Notes: generated by a model from the letters alone, not told the origin. Positions 1 to 6,807 are shown, counted from the first letter of the stretch. The stretch is DNA of 7,545 bases from an uncultured Eggerthellaceae bacterium (GCA_934630485.1 CAKTWD010000078.1:1-7545); one strand, 5' to 3'. Translations and numbers: made by a program.

Positions 1-1554
1 GCGCTGGGCTTCGTCAAGCCATTCGTCGGAGTAGCCGTCTCCGTTGAAGATGATGCGTTGATGCTCGGTCAGGGTTTTGCGGACATGGGCGAATGCGGCC
101 TGTTCGAAGTTCTCGGCGCCTTCCACGTCCTCATTGAAATCGCGCAGAGCCTTTGCGACGGCGACGTTCAAGACGGTGTTGGCATCGGCCAAGTTGATCT
201 GACTGCCCGGCATGCGGAACTCGAACTTGTTGCCCGTGAACGCAAAGGGGCTGGTGCGGTTGCGGTCGGTGTTGTCCTTCAGGAAGTTCGGCAGAGCGTC
301 CACGCCAAGATCCATGTATGCCTTATCGGCACTCTCGTATTCCTTGCCGTTGATGATCGAATCGACCACGGCACCAAGATCGTCGCCAAGGAAGATGGAG
401 ATGACGGCCGGCGGTGCCTCGTTTGCACCAAGGCGGTGATCATTGCCCGCAGAGGCAACCGAGCAGCGAAGCAGGCCCTGATACTCGTCGACTGCCTGAA
501 CGACGGCGCTCAGGAACACCAGGAAGCGAAGGTTGCCCATCGGGGTCTTGCCTGGATCGAGCAGGTTCAGCTTGTCGGTGGCAATGGACCAGTTGTTATG
601 CTTGCCCGAGCCGTTGATCCCTTCGAAGGGCTTCTCATGGAGCAGACAGACCAAACCGTAATGGCTTGCAATGGTTTTCATCAGTTCCATGGTGACCAGG
701 TTGTTGTCGATCGCGCGGTTGGACACGGTGAAGATCGGTGCAAGCTCGTGCTGAGATGGAGCAACCTCGTTGTGCTTGGTCTTGGCGGGGATGCCAAGCT
801 TCCAGAGCGCGTCATCAAGTTCTTTCATGAAATTGTTGACGGTGGGGCGGATAGCGCCGAAATAGTGCTCTTCAAGCTCCTGACCCTTGCAGGGCGGTGC
901 GCCGAACAGCGTGCGGCCAGTTAGGATAAGGTCCTGGCGATGCTCGTAATCCGACTCCTTGATCAGGAAGTACTCCTGCTCGGCTCCGACGGTAGTGGTG
1001 ACGCGCGGCACATCGATGCCGAACATGGCAAGCGTGCGTACGGCTTCCTTCGAGATGGCTTCCATCGAACGCAGAAGAGGTGTTTTCTTGTCTAGTGCTT
1101 CACCCGTGTAGCTGCAGAATGCAGTGGGGATGCAAAGCACTTCATCTTTAATGAACGCATAGCTGGTAGGGTCCCATGCAGTGTAGCCGCGAGCCTCGAA
1201 GGTGGCGCGAAGACCGCCCGAGGGGAAGGACGAGGCGTCAGGCTCGCCCTGAATGAGCTCTTTGCCCGAGAACGACATGATCGCGCGGCCGTCGTCTTGC
1301 GGGTTGATGAACGCGTCATGCTTTTCGGATGTGATGCCGGTTAGCGGTTGGAACCAGTGCGTGTAGTGCGTCGCTCCGTTTTCGACGGCCCATTCTTTCA
1401 TTGCGTGCGCAACGACGTTGGCTACGTCGATGTCGAGCGGCTCGCCCTCTTTGAGCGTCTTCGAGAGCGCTTTGTACGTAGTACGGGGAAGTCGTTCCTG
1501 CATGATGTGATCGTTGAAAACGAGTGTTCCGTACTCCTCGTCGATTCGTCCCAT
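1..1554 (-). CDS. glnN: Glutamine synthetase type III (partial, C-terminus beyond window)
   Basis: This enzyme makes glutamine from glutamate, ammonia and ATP in the cytoplasm. The minus strand is open from ATG at 1554-1552 to base 1, giving 518 residues; family members run to roughly 700, so the last quarter or so lies outside the window. Motifs visible in order: THWFQPLTG (65-73), GAEQEYFL (190-197) with active-site/metal glutamates, the type III signature HNEVAPSQHE (261-270), HEKPFEGINGSGKHNNWS (306-323) with nucleotide and metal ligands, GNDHRLGANEAPP (370-382), and DRNRTSPFAF plus KFEFRMPGS (430-451). These patterns separate GSIII from the shorter GSI and GSII. The start is fixed by a strong AAGGAGG (1566-1560), five bases upstream. 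The gene diverges from thrS across a 192-bp spacer. No frameshift or missing key residue is seen. Identification is very secure; the symbol glnN follows common GSIII usage. Confidence 0.96.
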   Translation of the reverse strand, partial: MGRIDEEYGTLVFNDHIMQERLPRTTYKALSKTLKEGEPLDIDVANVVAHAMKEWAVENGATHYTHWFQPLTGITSEKHDAFINPQDDGRAIMSFSGKELIQGEPDASSFPSGGLRATFEARGYTAWDPTSYAFIKDEVLCIPTAFCSYTGEALDKKTPLLRSMEAISKEAVRTLAMFGIDVPRVTTTVGAEQEYFLIKESDYEHRQDLILTGRTLFGAPPCKGQELEEHYFGAIRPTVNNFMKELDDALWKLGIPAKTKHNEVAPSQHELAPIFTVSNRAIDNNLVTMELMKTIASHYGLVCLLHEKPFEGINGSGKHNNWSIATDKLNLLDPGKTPMGNLRFLVFLSAVVQAVDEYQGLLRCSVASAGNDHRLGANEAPPAVISIFLGDDLGAVVDSIINGKEYESADKAYMDLGVDALPNFLKDNTDRNRTSPFAFTGNKFEFRMPGSQINLADANTVLNVAVAKALRDFNEDVEGAENFEQAAFAHVRKTLTEHQRIIFNGDGYSDEWLDEAQR

Positions 1555-1691
1555 CTTCTCCTCCTTAAGCGGTTTGCCTGGATGCACGATCGGTGAATCG
1601 CCTCCGTGCCATGCTTAAAACCTACGATCGGTCTGTTTCCAGAATTTTTCGGGTTGAAGAACAACGAGGAAACAAGGACGGGGTTGGGGTG

Positions 1692-1697
1692 TACAAT
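1692..1697 (+). promoter_or_regulatory. Candidate -10 element for thrS
   Basis: TACAAT matches five of six bases of the sigma-70 -10 consensus and would place transcription start about 40-45 bases before the thrS ATG. The sequence about 17 bases upstream (GAAACA, 1669-1674) is a poor -35, so this is only a plausible call. Confidence 0.3.
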
Positions 1698-1731
1698 CGT
1701 TTGCGATTTTGATTTCGAACTCGAATTCACC

Positions 1732-1737
1732 GAGGAG
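1732..1737 (+). promoter_or_regulatory. thrS ribosome-binding site that decides the start
   Basis: GAGGAG lies nine bases before ATG 1747. An in-frame GTG at 1606 would add 47 residues, but that stretch resembles no ThrRS domain and overlaps the likely promoter. The site therefore supports the start at 1747. Confidence 0.7.
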
Positions 1738-1746
1738 AATCCACCT

Positions 1747-3510
1747 ATGAAGGTTCTGTACAACGACGGTTCCGTCAATGAGTGCCCAGCTGAAGAGGAA
1801 CTTCATGTTCTTAGGCATTCCGCAGCGCATATCATGGCTCAGGCCATCAAGCGCTTGTACCCCAACGCCGATTTCGCTTACGGCCCCGCTACCGACAACG
1901 GTTTTTACTACGATGTCGACCTTGGCGACATCAAGCTCACCGAGGAAGATTTCCCCGCTATCGAAGCCGAGATGAAGAAGATAACCAAAGAGAACCTTAA
2001 GTTCCAGGTGTTCGAGCTTCCCCGTGAAGAGGCCGTTAAGCTTATGGAGGAGCGCGGCGAGAAGTACAAGGTCGAGCATATCGGCGATCTTGCTGACGAT
2101 GCCCGCATCACGTTCTATCAGCAGGGCGAGTACATCGACATGTGCGTCGGCCCTCATATTTGCTACACGAAGGCCCTTAAGGCATTCAAGCTCACGGCGG
2201 TTTCCGGCGCGTATTGGCGCGGCGATAAAGACAACAAGATGCTCACGCGTATCAACGGCATTGCTTTCGCATCGAAGGAAGAACTTGACGAGCACTTGAA
2301 GATGCTCGAAGAGGCAAAGAAGCGCGACCATCGCAAGATCGGTCGTGAAATGAGCCTGTTCATGATGCGTGACGAGGCTCCTGGCTTCCCGTTCTTTCTG
2401 CCTAACGGCATGCTTCTGAAGAATCAGCTCATCGATTACTGGCGCGAGATCCACGCTAAGGCCGGTTATGTCGAGATCTCCACGCCGCTCATCATGACCA
2501 AGAACCTGTGGGAGACTTCGGGTCATTGGGATCATTACAAGGACAATATGTACTCCACCACCATCGACGAGGAGCCGTTCTGCATCAAGCCGATGAACTG
2601 CCCCGGCGGTGTTCTGGTTTATGCTTCCAAACCGCATAGCTATCGCGATCTGCCTATTCGCGCCGGCGAGCTTGGTATTGTCCATCGTCACGAGATGAAG
2701 GGCGCCCTGCACGGCTTGTTCCGTGTACGTTGCTTCACGCAAGACGATGCCCATCTGTTCGTTCGCCCCGATCAGCTTACCGACGAGATCATCGGCGTTG
2801 TCAACCTTATCGATTCCGTGTACCAGAAGTTCGGCTTCAAGTACCACGTCGAGCTTTCCACTCGTCCCGAGGACTCTATGGGTTCTGATGAAGATTGGGC
2901 AGCGGCTGAAAGCGGCTTGAAGGACGCTCTTGATCGCCTTGGCATGCCTTATGAGGTCAACGAGGGTGACGGTGCCTTCTATGGTCCTAAGATCGACTTC
3001 CATTTGGAGGACTGCCTGGGTCGTACGTGGCAGTGCGGCACGGTTCAGCTTGACTTCCAGATGCCGCTGAACTTCAACTTGGAGTACACCGATGCCGACG
3101 GCTCTAAGAAGCGACCTGTCATGCTTCACCGCGTGTGCTTCGGTTCCATTGAGCGTTTCATCGGCATCCTTACCGAGCACTTCGCGGGCAAGTTCCCCAC
3201 GTGGCTTGCTCCGTGCCAGGTTAAGGTGCTTCCTGTTTCCGCTAAGCATATGGAGTATGCAAAGCAGGTCACCGATGCCCTTCAGGCAGCAGGGGTGCGT
3301 GCTGTGCTCGACGAGCGTGACGAGAAGATCGGCTACAAGATCCGTGAGGCTCGTTCCGTTGATCGCGCTCCCTACATGCTCATTCTTGGCGAACAAGAGG
3401 AAGAGGCCGGCAACATTTCGGTTCGCGATCGTTCAAACGAAACCGTTCAGCGTTCGCTTGATGAATTCATTGCTGACATTACGTCCGAGATCGCGGAGCG
3501 TCGCGGTTAG
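1747..3510 (+). CDS. thrS: Threonyl-tRNA synthetase lacking the TGS domain
   Basis: A class II aminoacyl-tRNA synthetase that attaches threonine to tRNA-Thr in the cytoplasm; 587 residues against 642 in E. coli. The editing (tRNA-SAD) domain spans about 20-190, with H24/H28 in HSAAH and D131, C133, H137 in DMCVGPH. The catalytic core follows to about 485, with motif 2 around R314 (VHRHE) and zinc ligands C285 (MNCPGG), H336 (DDAHLF) and H461 (MLHRVCFGSIER, motif 3). The anticodon-binding domain is about 488-587 (KIGYKIREA at 527-535). From the numbering I recall for E. coli, the editing residues and the first two zinc ligands sit at a constant offset of 49, so the missing residues all lie before H24. 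That is the TGS domain; only a stub, MKVLYNDGSV, resembles its first strand. Start at 1747 is chosen from GAGGAG nine bases upstream. Transcribed alone, ending at a strong terminator. Confidence 0.97.
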   Translation: MKVLYNDGSVNECPAEEELHVLRHSAAHIMAQAIKRLYPNADFAYGPATDNGFYYDVDLGDIKLTEEDFPAIEAEMKKITKENLKFQVFELPREEAVKLMEERGEKYKVEHIGDLADDARITFYQQGEYIDMCVGPHICYTKALKAFKLTAVSGAYWRGDKDNKMLTRINGIAFASKEELDEHLKMLEEAKKRDHRKIGREMSLFMMRDEAPGFPFFLPNGMLLKNQLIDYWREIHAKAGYVEISTPLIMTKNLWETSGHWDHYKDNMYSTTIDEEPFCIKPMNCPGGVLVYASKPHSYRDLPIRAGELGIVHRHEMKGALHGLFRVRCFTQDDAHLFVRPDQLTDEIIGVVNLIDSVYQKFGFKYHVELSTRPEDSMGSDEDWAAAESGLKDALDRLGMPYEVNEGDGAFYGPKIDFHLEDCLGRTWQCGTVQLDFQMPLNFNLEYTDADGSKKRPVMLHRVCFGSIERFIGILTEHFAGKFPTWLAPCQVKVLPVSAKHMEYAKQVTDALQAAGVRAVLDERDEKIGYKIREARSVDRAPYMLILGEQEEEAGNISVRDRSNETVQRSLDEFIADITSEIAERRG

Positions 3511-3524
3511 GCTATCTGGTTTGT

Positions 3525-3551
3525 AATGCCGTAGCTTGAAGGTGCGGCATT
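3525..3551 (+). other. Hairpin in the thrS 3' untranslated region
   Basis: AATGCCG (3525-3531) pairs with CGGCATT (3545-3551), and an extra wobble and A-T pair may extend the stem inward. It lies between the thrS stop and the terminator and has no T-run of its own. It may protect the transcript end or simply stack on the terminator; function is unknown. Confidence 0.4.
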
Positions 3552-3560
3552 GTCGCTATA

Positions 3561-3600
3561 GAGAATCGGCCGTGCAGACGCACGGCCGATTCTTTTTATA
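3561..3600 (+). terminator. Rho-independent terminator of thrS
   Basis: GAATCGGCCGTGC (3563-3575) pairs perfectly with GCACGGCCGATTC (3580-3592) around a four-base AGAC loop, followed by TTTTT (3593-3597). An A-T pair at 3562/3593 can extend the stem. The stop codon of the convergent minus-strand gene (3598-3596) sits inside the T-run. Read from the minus strand the stem is followed by TCTATAGC, which is T-poor, so it should terminate thrS well and the opposing gene less well. Confidence 0.92.
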
Positions 3601-4699
3601 GAAGCTTTTCCGCCAAAGCTTTAGCGAAGGTGAGATCGGTGAACTTGTCCGAATCTGTCACGTCACGGATTTCGGTAAGGTAAGGCGGAAGTTCGAGCTT
3701 TTCGGCTGAAGCTATTGGCTCGCCTTCCAGAATCGCAACATAAGGAAGGAAGTCGTAGAACGAAAGCGAAAGCGATTGCCTCGCATGGAGAAAGCGGGCT
3801 GTTTGCTTGGTTACTGAAGGAAGCAGCCCGTCTGCAAATTCCAGATACGATGAGAACGCTTGTCCGTTGATGGGTATCTCAAATTCATGCTTGCGATTCT
3901 CGCCCGTTTGAGTTTCGTTGATACGCACGGAAGTCAATTGCATTTCCGTAGGGGTTTTGCGTTTGACGAGCATTTGCCGGGAGCTGTTCATCGCTTGAGT
4001 GAACGCCACCGTTACCTGATCGAGGGATGTGTTGCTTCGATCAAGAAAGTCTTCAAGCTTTGGTCGTCGTACCAGTATCCTTCTTGGGCAAGGGGGATTT
4101 GGCAGTGCCTCCATTTCAAGTATTGACCGAACGGCGTTTTCCGCTTCGCGAAGCTTGATGTTCATATCATCATGAGCGTGAATTGTTATGGTTGGCACAT
4201 CTGACCACGCGGTTTTCGTTGCCGATGCCAAATCAAGAAGCTTGTCCTCTTCCTCCAAGCGCGCCGGGTTGATGACTTCGCTTATAGGTTGCTTTTCCAT
4301 GGTTTCCAAGAGGACAACGCCAGTGTACCGGTCACGTAGCTCTTCTTCCGAAATGCCGGCGGCTGCGGCAATACGATTGAATTCCGCGTGAGACACGTAG
4401 GCACGACCGTCTTGCAAGCCTCTGTCGCAAATGATCACGGCACGTTGATCATCGGTTTCGCCCATCGCGGATTCCGCTGTCTCAAGAAGCTTTTCTTCTT
4501 CTTTCTTTTGCCGGCTGAACAATTCAGACTGAAATTCATATGGATCTTTGAATCTCGAGGGCGTAAGGCCGCTTTGGATCATTGAGGAGGCGATTTCACT
4601 TAAACGGAAAACCGTGAAGCCGTCGTACGCAAGTTTATAGGAAAGGTAATCGACCACAGCGGTTTTCCCCGAACGGGGACCTCCCGTGATGACGATCAT
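3596..4699 (-). CDS. P-loop ATPase with C-terminal CYTH-like domain (in frame with an upstream HTH)
   Basis: From ATG 4699 the product has 367 residues. The N-terminal half is a P-loop NTPase of the AAA_28/kinase-like type: Walker A GGPRSGKT (6-13), Walker B VIICDRG (88-94), and a lid-like arginine and acidic stretch near 147-152. Residues about 205-365 look like the CYTH/triphosphate-tunnel fold: alternating strands with basic residues (ILVRRPK, RQMLVKRK), an acidic EFE in KHEFEIP, then SLSFYDF and VAILEGEP. A full ExExK signature is not seen. This ATPase plus CYTH pairing recalls the TTD14 family, in which the protein binds GTP and phosphoinositide; that is a resemblance from memory, not a search. 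ATG 4699 has no good ribosome-binding site. The frame stays open upstream through a complete helix-turn-helix (to 4903), so the native protein is probably an HTH-ATPase-CYTH fusion interrupted by a one-base shift. Substrate and role are unknown; a nucleotide- or polyphosphate-responsive regulator is my inference. Confidence 0.8.
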   Translation of the reverse strand: MIVITGGPRSGKTAVVDYLSYKLAYDGFTVFRLSEIASSMIQSGLTPSRFKDPYEFQSELFSRQKKEEEKLLETAESAMGETDDQRAVIICDRGLQDGRAYVSHAEFNRIAAAAGISEEELRDRYTGVVLLETMEKQPISEVINPARLEEEDKLLDLASATKTAWSDVPTITIHAHDDMNIKLREAENAVRSILEMEALPNPPCPRRILVRRPKLEDFLDRSNTSLDQVTVAFTQAMNSSRQMLVKRKTPTEMQLTSVRINETQTGENRKHEFEIPINGQAFSSYLEFADGLLPSVTKQTARFLHARQSLSLSFYDFLPYVAILEGEPIASAEKLELPPYLTEIRDVTDSDKFTDLTFAKALAEKLL

Positions 4700-4929
4700 G
4701 GGTACACTGCTTGCCTGGTTTTCGAGTTTGTGAACGAGAGAGGGAAGGCTCTCTTGATAGAAGTACGCCAGGTCGCTAAGTGTTTCGAGGGACGGGGTTG
4801 AGCCTCCCGTTTCCCATTTCGAGACGGTTTTATCGGATACGCCTAATGCTTGGGCGATGTCGATTTGGGAAAAACCCCGCGACTTTCTTAAAGCGGCCAG
4901 TTTTTAGCAAATCTGTGCTGATCGAACAT
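4700..4929 (-). pseudogene. XRE-type helix-turn-helix segment, frameshifted from its start codon
   Basis: In the frame of the downstream ATPase, bases 4900-4700 encode a classic Cro/CI-type DNA-binding domain: LAALRKSRGFSQ, IDIAQALGVSDKTVSKWE, then TPSLETLSDLAYFYQ. This frame has a stop at 4906-4904 and no ATG, GTG or TTG before 4699. ATG 4929 (GGAG four bases upstream) reads MFDQHRFAK, then at the A5 run (4905-4901) continues as NWPL and stops at 4890-4888. One extra A would give MFDQHRFAKKLAALRKSRGF, a normal XRE N-terminus, and join everything into about 444 residues. ATG 4953, in frame with 4929, is an alternative start after AGAGGGAG. Explanations are a true deletion, a sequencing error, or slippage at the short A-run; the first two are likeliest. 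The HTH identity is secure; its being an actual pseudogene is not. Confidence 0.75.
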
Positions 4930-4969
4930 ATCACTCCAACATCCGTAGAACATTCTCTCCCTCTGGTAG

Positions 4970-4998
4970 ATTATACATTCAATACTGGCCAAATTCAG
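4970..4998 (-). promoter_or_regulatory. Promoter of the HTH-ATPase-CYTH gene
   Basis: A perfect -10 TATAAT on the minus strand (4975-4970) has a 17-base spacer to CTGAAT (4998-4993), which shares three bases with the -35 consensus. Transcription would start near 4963, giving a leader of about 30-35 bases to ATG 4929 and almost none to ATG 4953. The presence of a good promoter here, and none just before 4699, supports translation beginning upstream of the HTH. Confidence 0.6.
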
Positions 4999-5002
4999 TA
5001 TT
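4981..5002. promoter_or_regulatory. Inverted repeat, candidate operator in the divergent promoter region
   Basis: AATACTG (4981-4987) and CAGTATT (4996-5002) are perfect inverted 7-base half-sites separated by eight bases. The palindrome covers the -35 and spacer of the minus-strand promoter and lies about 73 bases before the ligase ATG at 5075. XRE-type regulators usually bind such dyads and repress their own promoter, so self-regulation by the adjacent HTH protein is the natural inference. Control of the divergent ligase/ACT operon is possible. Confidence 0.5.
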
Positions 5003-5074
5003 CTGCATAGTGATGATGGCAACGTGCTTTAGTATCGGTTCGTGCTTAAAACCGATGATTTGAAAGGGCGACGG

Positions 5075-6382
5075 ATGAGCAAGATTCAAAAGATCCTTAC
5101 TGCGCCCCACGAGGAGATCGAAAAGATCCAAATCGAGGGCATCAAGAAAACGGTCGTTAACTGTTACGAGAACATTCCCTTTTATAAGAAGAGCTTCGAT
5201 GAGGCTGGATTCGACCCGTATTCGGTTGAGGCGATCGACGATCTTAAGAATGCGCCGTTCGTTACTAAGAAGGATCTTCGCGATGCGTACCCGTATGGCA
5301 TGCTTGCGGTTCCTATGAAGGATGTGCGCGAGATTCATATGTCTTCAGGCACAACAGGCGTTGCCACGGTGGGTGCTTACACGAAGCATGATCTGGATAT
5401 TTGGGCAGAATGCTTTGGTCGTGGGTTGCTTTATGCGGGCGGCAACGAGGAAGACGTCATTCAAATCGCATACGGATACGGTCTGTTCACTGGCGGCTTG
5501 GGCGCTCATTATGGCAGCCTCTGGTCGGAAGCTACGGTTATCCCCATTTCGGCAGGCAATACTGAGCGTCAGATTCGCATCATGCGCGAGATGGGCTCTA
5601 CCATGCTGATGTGCACTCCCTCTTACGCTATGCACATAGCGGACACGGCGCTTGCTATGGGCATCGATCCCGCCAAGGAGTTCAATTTGCGTGTGGGCAT
5701 TCACGGCGCCGAGGCGTTCTCTGATAATTTGCGTGCCGAACTTGAACGCAAATTGAACTACAAGGTCCTTGATATCTATGGTCTGACTGAAACGATGGGA
5801 CCGGGTGTTGCAATCGAGTGTCTTGAGCAGAACGGCTTGCATCTCGCCGAGGATCATTTCTACGCCGAAATCATCGATCCTATCACGGGCGAGGTTCTGC
5901 CTGACGGTGAGTGGGGCGAGTTGGTTCTTACCAGCATCGATCGCGAAGCGTCCCCGGTTGTTCGTTATCGTACGCGCGATATCACTCGCATCATACCTGG
6001 TGAATGTGCATGCGGATGCACGCATAAGCGCATCGATCGTTTGCATGGCCGTACCGACGACATGCTCATCATCCGCGGTGTCAACGTGTTCCCCAGCCAG
6101 ATCGAGAACGTCATGGAGACGTTCCCCGAGGTTTCCTCTTGGTATCAGATCGAGCTCACTCGCAAGAACGCGCTCGATGTTGTTACACTGAAGGCAGAGA
6201 TCAACCCCGACGTCGACTTCGACGAGATCGCCGCTATCGAGGCTCTTCAGAAGCGCATCCAGGGTGCACTGAAGGCGGCTCTGAGTGTTGGCATCGCCGT
6301 GAAGATCATCGAGCCGAACAGCATTCCGCGTTCAGAAGGCAAGGCCAAGCGCCTTATCGACCTTCGGGAAGGGAGCAACTAA
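5075..6382 (+). CDS. paaK: Phenylacetate-CoA ligase family (PaaK-type) adenylate-forming enzyme
   Basis: A 435-residue cytoplasmic enzyme that activates a carboxylic acid with ATP to an acyl-AMP and transfers it to CoA. The length matches the PaaK family. Visible motifs: the phosphate-binding loop SSGTTG (90-95), an aromatic and glycine-rich AYGYGLFTGG (132-141), YGLTET (235-240), RYRTRD (297-302), the hinge GRTDDM (325-330) followed by IIRGVNVFPSQIE, and the C-terminal domain with the probable catalytic lysine K423 in PRSEGKAKR. The ECACGCTH stretch (310-317) matches the cysteine-bearing segment seen in PaaK relatives. ATG 5075 follows AGGG by six bases; a GTG at 5042 would add 11 residues without support. 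It is translationally coupled to a tandem ACT protein, a pairing found in anaerobes alongside 2-oxoacid:ferredoxin oxidoreductases. Substrate is probably an aryl- or branched-acyl acid from amino-acid fermentation; no aerobic phenylacetate catabolism genes are seen, so the exact substrate is open. Confidence 0.9.
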   Translation: MSKIQKILTAPHEEIEKIQIEGIKKTVVNCYENIPFYKKSFDEAGFDPYSVEAIDDLKNAPFVTKKDLRDAYPYGMLAVPMKDVREIHMSSGTTGVATVGAYTKHDLDIWAECFGRGLLYAGGNEEDVIQIAYGYGLFTGGLGAHYGSLWSEATVIPISAGNTERQIRIMREMGSTMLMCTPSYAMHIADTALAMGIDPAKEFNLRVGIHGAEAFSDNLRAELERKLNYKVLDIYGLTETMGPGVAIECLEQNGLHLAEDHFYAEIIDPITGEVLPDGEWGELVLTSIDREASPVVRYRTRDITRIIPGECACGCTHKRIDRLHGRTDDMLIIRGVNVFPSQIENVMETFPEVSSWYQIELTRKNALDVVTLKAEINPDVDFDEIAAIEALQKRIQGALKAALSVGIAVKIIEPNSIPRSEGKAKRLIDLREGSN

Positions 6383-6807
6383 TGGTTAAGCAGATCACCG
6401 TCTTTCTTGAGAACTCTGAAGGTCGTTTGAGCGCGTTGTGCCGCTGCTTGGGTGATGCCGGGGTCAGCATGAAGGCTCTGACCATCGCCGAGACTTCTGA
6501 GTACGGCTTGATCCGCATCATTGCGGACGACCCTCAGAACTGCGTTAAGGTGCTTACCGATGGCGGGTTCCATGCATCGTTGACTGATGTCACGGCTATC
6601 GAGGTTCCCAATAGGGCGGGCGGTTTGGCCGACCTGCTGGACAAGCTTGCCGACCTGGATTTGAACATCGAGTACGGATATTGCTTCTCGACGGAAGCCG
6701 ATCGTGCAGTTGACGTCTTGAAGATCAAAGGTGGCGCTAAAGCAGCTGAGGCTGTGTTTGCGTTGGAAGCCGCAGGTTTCAGGGTTCTGAAACAGGACGA
6801 GCTGTAA
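6382..6807 (+). CDS. Tandem ACT-domain protein, likely amino-acid sensor
   Basis: A 141-residue cytoplasmic protein made of two ACT domains and no catalytic part. The first (about 3-68) opens with QITVFLENSEGRLSALCRCL and AGVSMKALTIAET; the second (about 71-138) has AIEVPNRAGGLADLLDKLAD and LNIEYGYCF. The glycine-bearing turns after strand one (NSEGRL, NRAGGL) are where ACT domains usually bind an amino acid at a dimer interface. ATG 6382 overlaps the last base of the upstream TAA, with GGGAG six bases before it inside the ligase gene, so the two are almost certainly co-translated. By context it may sense an aromatic or branched-chain amino acid and modulate the ligase or its pathway; this is inference. 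A hairpin with a short T-run follows at 6886-6934. The frame stays open further upstream inside the ligase gene, but that part is a shadow. Confidence 0.92.
   Translation: MVKQITVFLENSEGRLSALCRCLGDAGVSMKALTIAETSEYGLIRIIADDPQNCVKVLTDGGFHASLTDVTAIEVPNRAGGLADLLDKLADLDLNIEYGYCFSTEADRAVDVLKIKGGAKAAEAVFALEAAGFRVLKQDEL

Larger units (their letters stand above)
1555..1746. other. Divergent intergenic region between glnN and thrS
   Basis: This 192-bp spacer must carry the promoters of both genes. It holds the glnN ribosome-binding site (1560-1566), a weak -10 candidate for thrS (1692-1697), the thrS ribosome-binding site (1732-1737) and a 9-base direct repeat ACGATCGGT at 1586-1594 and 1624-1632. I see no T-box leader: there is no TGGNACCGCG-like antiterminator sequence and no terminator hairpin ahead of thrS. 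No convincing minus-strand promoter for glnN was found by eye. Confidence 0.6.

Noticed and set aside
58..924. 288-codon plus-strand open frame at the left
   Set aside because: It is antisense to the glutamine synthetase, whose motifs are unambiguous across the same bases.
1606..1746. In-frame N-terminal extension of ThrRS from GTG 1606
   Set aside because: It has no ribosome-binding site, resembles no ThrRS domain and overlaps the likely promoter; ATG 1747 has GAGGAG at good spacing.
1555..1746. T-box leader for thrS
   Set aside because: No specifier stem, TGGNACCGCG-like sequence or attenuator hairpin is visible in the short leader.
1615..3396. 593-codon open frame on the minus strand opposite thrS
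   Set aside because: It lies entirely antisense to an unmistakable ThrRS, shows no recognisable domain, and is explained by the codon bias of the sense gene.
4888..4908. Classical -1 ribosomal slippery heptamer at the A-run
   Set aside because: The sequence is T AAA AAC, not A AAA AAC; slipping back would pair the P-site tRNA with TAA, and I see no obvious downstream stimulatory structure.
5042..5074. Earlier GTG start for the ligase
   Set aside because: The extra 11 residues have no support, and ATG 5075 has AGGG six bases upstream and begins like other family members.
5345..6046. Minus-strand open frame of 233 codons inside the ligase gene
   Set aside because: It is antisense to conserved ligase motifs and has no domain or start signal.
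6139..6381. Upstream extension of the ACT protein frame
   Set aside because: The extension is Arg-rich out-of-frame translation of the ligase; homology and a ribosome-binding site begin at 6382.
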